Shown in pieces: positions 44,379-53,312 of a stretch of 64,000 bases of DNA. The notes below the pieces were generated by a model. That model was given only the letters and a program-made list of their open reading frames with translations, had not been told where the DNA came from and did not search any database. The stretch is from contig CAMIMA010000001.1 of the NCBI GenBank assembly GCA_946222675.1, positions 1 to 64,000 on the forward strand. Reading direction: 5' to 3'. The position numbers and the translations under genes are program-made. Every line of letters starts with the position of its first letter. Within the stretch, counting starts at the first letter, position 1. Origin of the DNA: an uncultured Candidatus Saccharibacteria bacterium. GTDB lineage: Bacteria > Patescibacteriota > Saccharimonadia > Saccharimonadales > Saccharimonadaceae.

Positions 44379-45578
44379 CTATGGCATCTGCGCAAAGTAG
44401 ATATAGCCATCAAACAACCCTGGGCTGGCGTTGTAGTGCATGGCGTAGTTGCCGCGGTTGTCTGAGTTGTAGTCTGAATAATTAAACGTGCCGTCTGAGT
44501 TGACCGACTCAACCCACGCCACGTGGCCATAAGTACCGTTGCGCATCACTGCCACCGCACCCGGCTTCGGCGTGCTGCCGGTTGGTATACCGTAACCTCT
44601 GGCACGACCCAACCAATTCTTGGCGTCGTTACCGCCGCGCGTCCAGTACGATGGCCAGCCATAGGTGCTTGCCACCTTAAACGCGGCATAGCTCACACAC
44701 TCGCGGCTGTACATACCGTAGCTATCTACCATGGAATCCTTCGGCGCATGGCACCAACGATCCGGATATCCACCACCGCAAGCAGTGCCCGCCGCCGTCT
44801 TGAGACGATTGCCACCCTTCGCACGCATACGGGCGGCAATTTCTGCGGCCTGCTGCTGCTTCAATTGTGCGATGCGGTCGTTACTCTGCTTAGTCAGCGC
44901 CTGATAAGCGGCGTCCTGTCCCTTTGTTTGATCAAGGAGTGTCTGCTGCTCTTGCCGGCTGGCACCGAGCGCTGCCTTTTGATCTTGTTGGCTCGCCAAT
45001 AAAACCTCCGTGCGCTTTTTCTTCTTCTCGAGGTCGATCTTCATCGACTTAATGCTATCTACGCTCTTCTTAATGTTATCGCTCACCACCTTTTGCTGCG
45101 TCTGGCGGTCAACGTAATCGCTGATAGAATGGCTATTCATCAAGATATCAAGAGCAGACATTTCGCCATTGAGGTACTGTGTCTTGAGACTCTCGCTGAG
45201 GGCAGTCGCTTGACGCTTTATCTTCGCCTCAAGTTCGGCGATCTTCTGCTGCAAGCTATTGCGCTCGGCTGTAGTCAAGTTAATCTGTGCCTGAATTTGC
45301 TGCTGCTGCAGCTGCAAATCGGCAATTTTGTTCTGAAGATTATCCGCCTGCGCCCGCAAGTCATTTCTACGATTATCGTAGTCGGCAATCTGCAGCTTAA
45401 TAGCGTTTATCTGTTCGTCATACTTGTCGGCACGAGCCACATGCCCCGAGAAGTACGGTACCACCATGCCCGACACCATTAGAGCACCAAACACCAGCGT
45501 GCCAAAGCGAACTTTGGCGGTGCCGTAGCGGCGATGTGCTGGCTGAGAGTTTAGACTTTTTGTTATTTTGCGCATCAT
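44379..45578 (-). CDS. PcsB-like coiled-coil CHAP peptidoglycan hydrolase
   Basis: This 399-aa protein has a signal peptide (about 23-50), a long coiled coil (about 53-255, NLQNKIADLQLQQQQIQAQI) and a C-terminal CHAP domain with catalytic Cys in SRECVSYAAFKV (about 293) and His in GHVAWVES (about 357). This is the architecture of PcsB and related hydrolases that FtsEX activates at the division site. ftsEX is encoded at 8994-10701. The coiled coil would keep the enzyme inhibited until FtsX binds. Confidence 0.9.
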   Translation of the reverse strand: MMRKITKSLNSQPAHRRYGTAKVRFGTLVFGALMVSGMVVPYFSGHVARADKYDEQINAIKLQIADYDNRRNDLRAQADNLQNKIADLQLQQQQIQAQINLTTAERNSLQQKIAELEAKIKRQATALSESLKTQYLNGEMSALDILMNSHSISDYVDRQTQQKVVSDNIKKSVDSIKSMKIDLEKKKKRTEVLLASQQDQKAALGASRQEQQTLLDQTKGQDAAYQALTKQSNDRIAQLKQQQAAEIAARMRAKGGNRLKTAAGTACGGGYPDRWCHAPKDSMVDSYGMYSRECVSYAAFKVASTYGWPSYWTRGGNDAKNWLGRARGYGIPTGSTPKPGAVAVMRNGTYGHVAWVESVNSDGTFNYSDYNSDNRGNYAMHYNASPGLFDGYIYFAQMP

Positions 45579-45681
45579 AACCTATCCTTCGTAATATTTA
45601 TATTATAACCGCTTATGCCAAATTGTGCAAGGGTCTAATGGTAATCTCGCAGCGAATTGGTCGCTAACCAGCCGCGGCGCG

Positions 45682-47751
45682 CTACTGGCGGAAGTCACCC
45701 AGCACGACGCGGAAGGAATGTGCTTTATCTACCTTACCATTATATGCACTAGCGTAGAATAAACTCAGACCGCCTTTATCGCCACCACGAGTAAACCATA
45801 AATTATAATTCCATTCATTATGAGTATCATTATAGCATCCACCAGCGAGCACCCCAAACGCCATATTCCACATAGTGCCATGTTTAGGACCGCATGCTGA
45901 TAAATATGTGCCACGGTCGTACTCTACTTCATGTAGAGATTGACCACCACAAGTTTCCCAAGTGCATTCATAGCGATTTATGGATGCAAAATGATATAAA
46001 TTGGTATATGGCGGCTTAGTGTCAAATGCCGTGTTTTTGTACTCTGGATTCAATACCATCCGACTAGGGTCGTCGCTGTATGCCGCCGCCACAACCTCTC
46101 TGCCACCACCGGCCATATCATAAATGCCAGTCGGGTTGTTTGTAGTGCTAGCTAACTGACCAGTTGTCCCATTGTATGCTAATTGTGAATCAAGTGAACT
46201 ACAGGCTGATTGCGTACCTACTTCGCCGCCATACTTATTGTTACTAAATTTGCCATTCTTACCACGCATAGCGCCGCAACCAGTTATGCCATATTTTAAT
46301 TCTATCTTAGGTATATTCTTCTTCTTATCTCTTCTTTGATAAAAACCGCTTTGATTATTAGGCTCAACCTTATCAAATCCAGCTCCATATTGACTTGCCG
46401 ACAAATAAGCCGCTGCACCCCAGTCATTGTTGTTTATGATGCGCGAGCTATAGTGCGCCAAGTTGTTATTATTCTGTGCCGCCAATAGCGTACTTCCAAC
46501 TGTATTACCCGAGTCAACCACACCAAACGACTTCGCTGCCGCAAATAACTCCTCTAGCTTACCATTCACGCCATCAGCATCACCAGAAAGGTATTTCTGA
46601 TTTGGCAAAACAGTTGGCTGTTTAAGGTCACCAGTGGTCTGAAATTTCGCAAACCAAATACCGTTGAGCTCCTTGGTGCCGAAGGTAAAGGCTGGATGAG
46701 TCGCCCAAGTACCGGCATCGCTTGGCTTACCGTCAATATAATCACGGTTCAAGTCGCACTCAGTACGGTAGTCCACTCCCTTGCTTGCGCAAACTGCTGG
46801 TATGCGCTTTGGATCGGTTGCTTTCTCAAAATGAATGTTAAAGTTCTGCTCTTTAACCAATTTATCGGTATGGTCGCGACGCATCACCTCATAAGCATAG
46901 CGCGGGATGTATACCCAGTGGCCCAAAATATCAGCCGGATCAACCACCACGCTCTTGTCTTTATACTTCGCGTAAGCCTCCTTCTTCACCGTCACGGCGT
47001 TAGCCCACTGCTTATTGGCGTAATCATACCAGCCGCTATTGGCATCTTCTGGGTTGGCTACACTGGTCCACTGTGCATCAGTAGTACTACCCGTGTATTT
47101 TACTGGCACCATGTCTGGGTCGATGTCAATCTTACAGTCGTTATCCGCAGAACCCGCCCGACAAATAGACTTGCTCACCTCTGGTGGCTTCGGCGCTAGC
47201 TTTGGTGTTACTGTGTAAACTACATGTGTAATATACTCGCCGGCTGGTAAATTAGTACTGTCTATATTGGCAGCAAATGTGACCAGTTTGGTGCATTCGG
47301 TTACGCTCTTGCAGCCGTCTAGAGTATTCGGCGTGACGTTGGCAAGACGCAATGGAGCAGATTTGGCAGGAACCTGACTATATTTATCTGATGATTGGTC
47401 AAGCGAATAGCCCCACTGATTAGCCGGTAGCGTAGACGGAGCACCTTTCTTCACGGCAGTAATTTTATAATTACTATTAGCCGAATTTACTAAATCCTGC
47501 TTGTCTGCAGCCATTGTAATACTAAAGCCATCGTGCGAGCTTGATTTAACAACAATGTTAGATGTAGCCTTATAAAGATCATCTTGTGGCGTCAGATTTG
47601 CCGCTTGTTCTACGGTAATGCTGATTGGGTTAGTCTGGTTAGATGGCTCTGCCGCATGCGCCGGCATCGCAAATAATCCCAGCGCAGCTACTAACGCCGC
47701 GCCAGTATAGATTACCCCCCCCTGTGGCGTCACTAAATAATTTCGGCTCAT
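45682..47751 (-). CDS. Phase-variable lectin-fold surface protein, ON (G8)
   Basis: ATG 47751 encodes MSRNYLVTPQGGVIYTGAAL. The glycines come from eight G that keep the frame, so the complete 689-aa protein is made. The signal peptide ends MPAHA-AEP. The N-terminal beta-rich domain (about 38-165) has NQWGYSLD and ends HVVYTVTPKLAP. The remaining 500 residues hold CRAGSADNDCKID, LGHWVYIPRYAYEVMRRDHTD, NPTGIYDMAGGGREVVAA, CTWETCGGQSLHEV, WFTRGGDKGGLSLF and HSFRVVLGDF, the lectin-like (FGE-type) pattern. GGAGG precedes the start. It is the only one of the five G-tract genes in frame here, and its start cassette differs in sequence from the others. Confidence 0.9.
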   Translation of the reverse strand: MSRNYLVTPQGGVIYTGAALVAALGLFAMPAHAAEPSNQTNPISITVEQAANLTPQDDLYKATSNIVVKSSSHDGFSITMAADKQDLVNSANSNYKITAVKKGAPSTLPANQWGYSLDQSSDKYSQVPAKSAPLRLANVTPNTLDGCKSVTECTKLVTFAANIDSTNLPAGEYITHVVYTVTPKLAPKPPEVSKSICRAGSADNDCKIDIDPDMVPVKYTGSTTDAQWTSVANPEDANSGWYDYANKQWANAVTVKKEAYAKYKDKSVVVDPADILGHWVYIPRYAYEVMRRDHTDKLVKEQNFNIHFEKATDPKRIPAVCASKGVDYRTECDLNRDYIDGKPSDAGTWATHPAFTFGTKELNGIWFAKFQTTGDLKQPTVLPNQKYLSGDADGVNGKLEELFAAAKSFGVVDSGNTVGSTLLAAQNNNNLAHYSSRIINNNDWGAAAYLSASQYGAGFDKVEPNNQSGFYQRRDKKKNIPKIELKYGITGCGAMRGKNGKFSNNKYGGEVGTQSACSSLDSQLAYNGTTGQLASTTNNPTGIYDMAGGGREVVAAAYSDDPSRMVLNPEYKNTAFDTKPPYTNLYHFASINRYECTWETCGGQSLHEVEYDRGTYLSACGPKHGTMWNMAFGVLAGGCYNDTHNEWNYNLWFTRGGDKGGLSLFYASAYNGKVDKAHSFRVVLGDFRQ
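47715..47722 (-). repeat. G8 homopolymer in signal-peptide coding region (ON)
   Basis: Eight G span codons 10 to 13. Here the frame is kept; a change of one base would close it. Confidence 0.9.
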
Positions 47752-47812
47752 TAAACCCTCCTTCTTGTTGACTAGTTATCGGCTAGCTCTCGCACAATTT
47801 TCTTACTTATTT

Positions 47813-47841
47813 AGTATAACACAAGCACAATGTCGTGGCAA
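47813..47841 (-). promoter_or_regulatory. Promoter of the ON surface gene
   Basis: TTGCCA, 17 bp, TATACT, upstream of the 47751 start. It does not share the leader of the other three cassettes. Confidence 0.6.
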
Positions 47842-47968
47842 CTAGACGCGATGCCCTCATATGGCTTTGGCGATAGTATGGAACGGGCACTACCATCACC
47901 TGCCGTATCTACGGCAAACTATTATATCTTTATGCCAATTTAGACTGACAATACCCACCCGAAAACAA
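47842..47968. other. Intergenic, no gene seen
   Basis: Sequence between the promoter of the ON surface gene and the next terminator. The short open frame on the + strand here has no ribosome-binding site or recognisable protein. Confidence 0.55.
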
Positions 47969-47971
47969 GGG

Positions 47972-47994
47972 TGCCCAGCAGTTTCCTGCTGGGC
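47972..47994 (-). terminator. Terminator of the 50611-48054 operon
   Basis: GCCCAGCA and TGCTGGGC arms around GTTTCC. Confidence 0.8.
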
Positions 47995-48053
47995 GCATGA
48001 TAGAAAGATTTCCGTGACGGGACCAGACTTGCCGGCCGGTATCACGGGGTGAG

Positions 48054-50294
48054 CTACTTATTCATTACTAGGTATGAGTAAAAGCTCACTGGCTTTTCGT
48101 TCTTTGCCTGACGCGCGGCATTGAACTGGTTAAACGCCTCAACACGCTGCTTGAGGTCATCTAGACTCTGCGCTTGCTCGGTCTCAGTAGCATGCTTGCC
48201 GTTCGCGACGTGATCATGACTCTGGTCATACTCAGCCGCCGCCATCTGGAAGACCATCTTCTGACCTTCTGGAGTCAACCGTACTGGTAACTGATTACCA
48301 TTCTCGTCAGTGCGCGTGTCAAGCAACCCATAAAGGTCGCCAAACTGCTGCTGCATGTCCTCATTCGACACTGCATGGCCACTCTCCACACCCTTCTGGA
48401 AGCGCCAATCATTGATACTCTGCTGGAAACTGTCAATACTATCAAACGCACTATCAAACACCGCCTGCTCGCGCTCCATCTTCTGATCAAGCTCGTTATA
48501 AGCAGCTTCATGGTTAACCGCAAACTCCTGCGTTTCAGTGTTGTCGGCAGCATTGTCGGCGCCGGACTCAGCGCGGCGCGGCTCACGGTCATTGCCACCG
48601 CTCATGTACCAGCGTGCAAGCTTTGGATCAACCTTGCTCCAATCCATCTTATTGGCTCCTTGAGCGCAAAGCAAAGAATCCATATCCTTTCGCGTACTCT
48701 CAACAAACTGCGTGGCATCCTCCTTAAAGCGCTTCATGTCATCGTCGCTTAACTCTACGCCGGCCTCCTTTAGCTCAGCCAAGGCGTCAGCCTCATTTAG
48801 CTTGCCATCCTTATCGGTATTATTGCGAAACACAGAATCCATTCGATCTAGCCGCTGATATGCTTCATGCTGAGGGTTCTTCGGATCAGCCACTTCAGCT
48901 CGCCCCAATTCACGCAATTGCTTTGTTAGGTCAGCGCGCTGATTTCGCTCAATGTTATGACGAAGTCGCTCAGCCATACTGCTAATCTGCTCCTGTGTTA
49001 GCATAGCGTCCGCGACTTTTTCGCCCGCCATGGCTCGATTAATTAACGAGCGATTATATGAGTCAATGAGACCATTAAATTGCGCCTCAGTAATATTACC
49101 CGCATCAATTGCTTTATTAATTGGATCTAGGTCGCCAGATTGCGTTTCTTTCGCGGCCTCTGGCTTATTGCCACCTGCTTCAGGCTGAGCAGATTGCTCA
49201 GCATTGTCTGGCGTTTCAGTTGATGATTCAGTCGTAGATTCGCCACCATTGCTAGAGTTACCCCAAACATCCGGCGCACCATTAGCAATTGGCTTAAAGT
49301 TCTGCTGGTGATTTGCATTTTGACGAGCATAACTCATCTCCTTTATCATGGCGTTATACATAATACGCTGCAAATCTTCAGACGATAGCCGCAACTGGTC
49401 AACATCCAAGCCCTTACTGGCGTAACCTGTCACCATTTGATTGTAAGCCTCGATTGCTTGGCTCGCGCTAGTAACGTCATAAGTGGTAACTGCTGTCATG
49501 ATCATCTCATGGGCACCACGCAGCTGTTCCATACCAGCCTTGCGCTCCTCTGGAGACAATGGAGTGTCCTTTTCTTTGGTCGACTCCGACTCAGCATCAT
49601 TACCAGCCTCATTTCCCTTAGCGGAACTTTCGACGTCATTATCAGCATTCTCCGCTTTGGAAGTCTCAGACTCGGTAGCTTCTGGCTTGAATTCTGGTTC
49701 AGAATCAAAATCCGCATGCGGAATGTCACCCTCCGGCTGGAGCTTCAAGTCAGGCACCTTAAGATCTGGTACCTTAAAGCGATTAGGGTTATCGACCTCA
49801 ACATCAGCGTCCGCCGAAGCCGGCTTAGAGCCACTAATATCCGGATCATCTTCTGATTTAGCCTCTTTTGCTTCATTGGCACGCTCCATTGACTTGGCTA
49901 TACCCTTTGCTTCATCAATATCAGCCTCGCCGCGCGCATAACGGCGGAAGAAGTCCTCAGCCTCTGGCGGCAGCTTAACCTCCGGCTTGTCGTCAGTTGT
50001 AGCCTCACCCTGCTCCTTGGATTCAGATTTTTTGTTAAAACGGCGGTCGCACCAGCTGGAGACACGGTCTTTTACATACCGCGCTGGGCGCGCCATCTTC
50101 TCGCCGATAGCATGCATGGTGTTGTGTATGGCCTTGCCGGTGTTGTGCATAGCATTACCAATAGCCACCTTGGCCATGACAAGCTTGTTTTTTAGAGAAT
50201 TCTTTTCTTTGCTCTGTTCTTGCTCTGCATTCATAAACTTCTCCCCTGCGCGGCGGCGGTCATCGGAGTAATAAGCCTTACCTTCTGGACTCAT
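48054..50294 (-). CDS. Large charged cytoplasmic protein
   Basis: This 746-aa protein has no signal peptide or clear membrane segment. It starts MSPEGKAYYSDDRRRAGEKF, has a basic helical region with AMHNTGKAIHNTMHAI, a PELK-like double motif (NRFKVPDLKVPDLKLQPEG, about 170-190), an acidic stretch, and a helical C-terminal half. The PELK motif and composition resemble the cytoplasmic part of the protein at 25274, so they may be distant paralogues. Its ATG overlaps the stop of the preceding small gene (ATGA). I do not recognise a function. Confidence 0.75.
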   Translation of the reverse strand: MSPEGKAYYSDDRRRAGEKFMNAEQEQSKEKNSLKNKLVMAKVAIGNAMHNTGKAIHNTMHAIGEKMARPARYVKDRVSSWCDRRFNKKSESKEQGEATTDDKPEVKLPPEAEDFFRRYARGEADIDEAKGIAKSMERANEAKEAKSEDDPDISGSKPASADADVEVDNPNRFKVPDLKVPDLKLQPEGDIPHADFDSEPEFKPEATESETSKAENADNDVESSAKGNEAGNDAESESTKEKDTPLSPEERKAGMEQLRGAHEMIMTAVTTYDVTSASQAIEAYNQMVTGYASKGLDVDQLRLSSEDLQRIMYNAMIKEMSYARQNANHQQNFKPIANGAPDVWGNSSNGGESTTESSTETPDNAEQSAQPEAGGNKPEAAKETQSGDLDPINKAIDAGNITEAQFNGLIDSYNRSLINRAMAGEKVADAMLTQEQISSMAERLRHNIERNQRADLTKQLRELGRAEVADPKNPQHEAYQRLDRMDSVFRNNTDKDGKLNEADALAELKEAGVELSDDDMKRFKEDATQFVESTRKDMDSLLCAQGANKMDWSKVDPKLARWYMSGGNDREPRRAESGADNAADNTETQEFAVNHEAAYNELDQKMEREQAVFDSAFDSIDSFQQSINDWRFQKGVESGHAVSNEDMQQQFGDLYGLLDTRTDENGNQLPVRLTPEGQKMVFQMAAAEYDQSHDHVANGKHATETEQAQSLDDLKQRVEAFNQFNAARQAKNEKPVSFYSYLVMNK

Positions 50295-50611
50295 GCTGCC
50301 ACCTTGGCCACACTAGCCTGATAATCTTCTTTAAAGCGCGTCATCGCCCGCGACTGAATAGCGTCAATGTCAATGCCAATTTCTTGGATATAGCCAGCGA
50401 TTTCTTCGTCTGAGTCGTGCCCCGACTCAACCATCTGCATCAAGTGCTTCAGCTGGTCGTCGCTAATAGCCTCGTAAATGTCGTTATCTACCATACTGGC
50501 GACCTTAGTTGATATTTCTACCTCTGTTTTCTGCCGCTCTTTATCCGCTAGCCCTGGGTGATATTCCTGTACTAACTGGTGAGCAAAGCGCGCGATTGTC
50601 TCCAAATCCAT
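50291..50611 (-). CDS. Small helical protein coupled to large downstream gene
   Basis: This 106-aa acidic helical protein begins MDLETIARFAHQLVQEYHPG. The central part (AISDDQLKHLMQMVESGHDSDEEI) resembles small CPR proteins of the DUF5663 kind, but that is a weak impression. AAAGGAAG precedes ATG, and its TGA overlaps the next ATG, so both are translated together and may form a complex. It diverges from the metallopeptidase gene. Confidence 0.7.
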   Translation of the reverse strand: MDLETIARFAHQLVQEYHPGLADKERQKTEVEISTKVASMVDNDIYEAISDDQLKHLMQMVESGHDSDEEIAGYIQEIGIDIDAIQSRAMTRFKEDYQASVAKVAA

Positions 50612-50694
50612 GCAACTTCCTTTTGATTTATTATAGCTTACGTTTATATTTTAGCAGACTAGGCGCGGCGGCGCAATAGCTATATAATTGAACT

Positions 50695-51144
50695 ATGATA
50701 ACTATGGAGCGGCTCGTACAACAACTGCGTCAAGACTACCCCGACCTCACCTTTACAGCGGGTGAACGGGCGCGCTGGGTGGCAAGCGAGCGGCGAATTT
50801 ACTACACGACGGCCGCCGACGAGCTGATGCACGAGCTCGGCCACGCCCTGCTTCACCACAGTAATTATCGCCAAGACGTTGACCTCGTGAAAATCGAACG
50901 CGCAGCGTGGAATAAGGCTCTGGCGCTCGCACCCCACTACGGCGTGAAGCTCGACCCCTGTCACATTGAACGCATCCTTGACGACTACCGCGAATGGCTC
51001 TACCAGCGGTCACGCTGCCCCGACTGCAGCCAAACGGGCTTACAGTCGCGCACCACGCTAGCCTATCACTGCCTCAACTGCGGCGCCCGCTGGCGCGCCA
51101 ATGACGCCCGCGACTGCGCCTTGCGCCGCCGGCACATCGAGTAA
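50695..51144 (+). CDS. Zinc metallopeptidase-like protein with zinc ribbon
   Basis: This 149-aa protein has HELGHALLHH (about 46-55), a zinc-binding HExxH motif of the ImmA/IrrE type (M78-like), and a C-terminal zinc ribbon CPDC...CLNCGARW (about 108-132). TATAAT ends six bases before ATG 50695, so it is probably leaderless; an alternative ATG lies three codons later. Such small HExxH proteins often cleave repressors, but no repressor is adjacent. The substrate is unknown. Confidence 0.82.
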   Translation: MITMERLVQQLRQDYPDLTFTAGERARWVASERRIYYTTAADELMHELGHALLHHSNYRQDVDLVKIERAAWNKALALAPHYGVKLDPCHIERILDDYREWLYQRSRCPDCSQTGLQSRTTLAYHCLNCGARWRANDARDCALRRRHIE

Positions 51145-51205
51145 ACGCTACTAGACAAATACCCCGCCAGCTCAGCCGACGCAGCAAAACAAACCCAACT
51201 AAAAA

Positions 51206-51225
51206 GCTCCCCATCCAAGGGGAGC
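51206..51225. terminator. Terminator between convergent genes
   Basis: GCTCCCC-atccaa-GGGGAGC hairpin. Confidence 0.8.
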
Positions 51226-51252
51226 AAGTTGAACCCAGAGCGGCCAGTAGCT

Positions 51253-51501
51253 CTAGGCGTTAATAACGACAATTGAGTCTTTACTTTGGTCGTCTACTGG
51301 AATTGCGCGCTTTGCTGGCCCGCGCCGACTAATCCGACCGCCCTTAGCACCTGCTGCGCGAGCGAGTTCTGGGTTGGCGGCAAAACCACCAGTAGTACCG
51401 TTCTGGCCACCTTTGCGACCAATCCGAGCGTAAAAATCTGCACCATGCAAGCGACGATTCGTCTCAGCCGCCTTGCGTGCACCTTCTTTTGTACCTGCCA
51501 T
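51253..51501 (-). CDS. KGG-repeat stress-type protein
   Basis: This 82-aa basic protein has two KGG repeats, YARIGRKGGQNGTTGGFAAN and LARAAGAKGGRISRR, as in GsiB, YciG and con-10-like proteins of stress-induced hydrophilic families. AAAGGA precedes the ATG. It is a single-gene unit with terminator downstream. A role in desiccation or general stress is inferred from the family only. Confidence 0.85.
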   Translation of the reverse strand: MAGTKEGARKAAETNRRLHGADFYARIGRKGGQNGTTGGFAANPELARAAGAKGGRISRRGPAKRAIPVDDQSKDSIVVINA

Positions 51502-51739
51502 TTGATAAATCCTTTCGTTAAAATAAGGGCTATCGCCCTAGTTGCCTAGGTAGCGATAACCCTCTGCTATCTCACACTTCCCGTGTATGCTTATATATTA
51601 GCATATACTTAATATATTGTCAAGTAGTTTGCGCTTAATTTTTTAATTTGTCAAATAAAGCCCATAGAGGACAACAGTGGCAACAGATAAACCCACTTCT
51701 AACAGAGGTCACTAAACCATAACGGCACAAAACCAAAAC

Positions 51740-51762
51740 CGCCACCCCATAATGGAGTAGCG
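51740..51762 (-). terminator. Imperfect terminator of coiled-coil gene
   Basis: CGCCAC and GTAGCG arms around CCCATAATGGA, like those at 32074 and 53243. Confidence 0.5.
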
Positions 51763-51794
51763 GACAGTGTTTGCAAAGTTAGTTGTAGGCTAAA

Positions 51795-53066
51795 CTAGAA
51801 CTCGTAGCCGGTGTTAGGTGCACCGTACTTACCATGCTTCTGGTCACCCTCTGGCTTTTGCTGGTTAGAGCCGGTTGGCTCGGTCGGCTTTAATTCATCT
51901 GAGTCAGCTGTATTTGGGTTGGCTGGATTAGCTGGTTCAGTCGGATTATCGCCCTGCTTGCTTGGATTAGTTTGGTCAGCTGGATTGGCTGGATTAGCTG
52001 GCTCGACTGGATTGGCTCCCTGACCATTTGGATCTGGATTTGGCGCTGGAGCTGGGGCTGGCGTGGTATCCTTAGGTAACGCATTGCGCACCTTAGCGAC
52101 CAGTTGCTCAAAAGTTGAGGTCTTGTCGGCACGAACATCAGCAGCAACCTTGGTTAGCTTCTTGCCCTCAGCAAACTTCGCTAAGCTCTCCTTAGCGGCA
52201 GCATACGCCTCGTCAGCCTGTGTTGCAGCCGCACGGTCGGCGCTAAGCTGCTTTTCTGCCTGATTCGCCGCCTCGTTGCTCGTCTGGTACGCCTTGCTAG
52301 AAGCTTCTGCCTTGACTTTAGCCTCATTCGCGGTCTGCTCGGCAGCGTTTGATTCCTTGGCAGAATTAGCAGCCTTCGTCTTTGCATCATTATATGCGTT
52401 CTCAAGACCCTTTATGGCTTGGTAGTCATCCATTAAGCCCATGATTGAGGTCTTTATGCTGTCTTTAGTAGCATCATCATTTAGCAGATCGCAGAATTTG
52501 TTAACCGCAGCACTAAACGACAACTCCTTACCGTTGTCGTCTAACTCCTTCACGTAATTATCCCAAACGTCGGCCTTGTCGGCCTTCACTTTGTTGTCCT
52601 TCTTAACATTGTTAAGAGTGCCCTTGAGATCTTTACGCTTCTCTTTAGGTATGTTCTTCTTAAGAGCAGCGTTGCGCGTATCTTCATACTGCTTCTTAGC
52701 TTCATGCTCAGTTTTAGCATCATTATCTGCGTTAGTCTTGGCAGCCTTCGCCTTCTCGTCTGCGTCATTCTTAGCAGCAGCATCAGTCTGCTGAGTCTGC
52801 TTCTTCGCCTCCGCCTCTTGGCGCTTGGTCTGAGCATCTTTGGTAGAAGTCTCCACTTTAGCCGCAGCAGCCTGCGCCTTAGCGTAGGCTTCCTTACCGG
52901 TAGCCTCAATGGAGTCTAAATCGTCTTTATTTCCTACTACTGGCGTATTGCCGTCCGTAGCCTTTACCAACAGGGACATTGGCAAGATTGCCGTAGCACC
53001 CAAAGCTAATGTACCCAATGCAACCATGCCGGTTGATACTAGGCGTAGATATTTGCGCTTAGTCAT
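51795..53066 (-). CDS. Secreted coiled-coil protein ending in APNTGYEF
   Basis: This 423-aa protein starts MTKRKYLRLVSTGMVALGTL, a YSIRK-like signal peptide. The body is a Lys/Ala/Asp/Gln-rich coiled coil. It shares with 32128-33669 the element LTKVAADVRADKTSTFEQLV, the Asn/Pro linker NPANPNTADSDELKPTE and the last 14 residues KHGKYGAPNTGYEF, so the two are recent duplicates with different helical bodies. As in its paralogue there is no membrane segment after PNTG. The helical stalk suggests an extended surface or released protein. Confidence 0.85.
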   Translation of the reverse strand: MTKRKYLRLVSTGMVALGTLALGATAILPMSLLVKATDGNTPVVGNKDDLDSIEATGKEAYAKAQAAAAKVETSTKDAQTKRQEAEAKKQTQQTDAAAKNDADEKAKAAKTNADNDAKTEHEAKKQYEDTRNAALKKNIPKEKRKDLKGTLNNVKKDNKVKADKADVWDNYVKELDDNGKELSFSAAVNKFCDLLNDDATKDSIKTSIMGLMDDYQAIKGLENAYNDAKTKAANSAKESNAAEQTANEAKVKAEASSKAYQTSNEAANQAEKQLSADRAAATQADEAYAAAKESLAKFAEGKKLTKVAADVRADKTSTFEQLVAKVRNALPKDTTPAPAPAPNPDPNGQGANPVEPANPANPADQTNPSKQGDNPTEPANPANPNTADSDELKPTEPTGSNQQKPEGDQKHGKYGAPNTGYEF

Positions 53067-53242
53067 TTCATCCTTTCTTAATTAAATACTCTTCTATTAT
53101 AACTTATGGCTAATTAATTTCACAATACTTTTTGGGATAATTGCCGCCAAATGGTAAGAGCCAGAGCTACTCCATGTAGCCGTGTAGTCGCCAAACAACG
53201 CATATATAGGGTAATTATAAGATTTGGAGCAATAAAACTAAA

Positions 53243-53269
53243 ACCGTCACCCCGCATGGGAGTGACGGT
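53243..53269 (-). terminator. Terminator of the 54077 gene
   Basis: ACCGTCAC and GTGACGGT arms around a short loop. Confidence 0.75.
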
Positions 53270-53312
53270 CACACCAGCTGCTACTAGCGTAAGTAATTAT
53301 ATTCTAGCAAAA

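Noticed and set aside
47861..48052. 63-codon + strand ORF
   Set aside because: It has no ribosome-binding site, crosses a terminator hairpin and shows no protein-like features.
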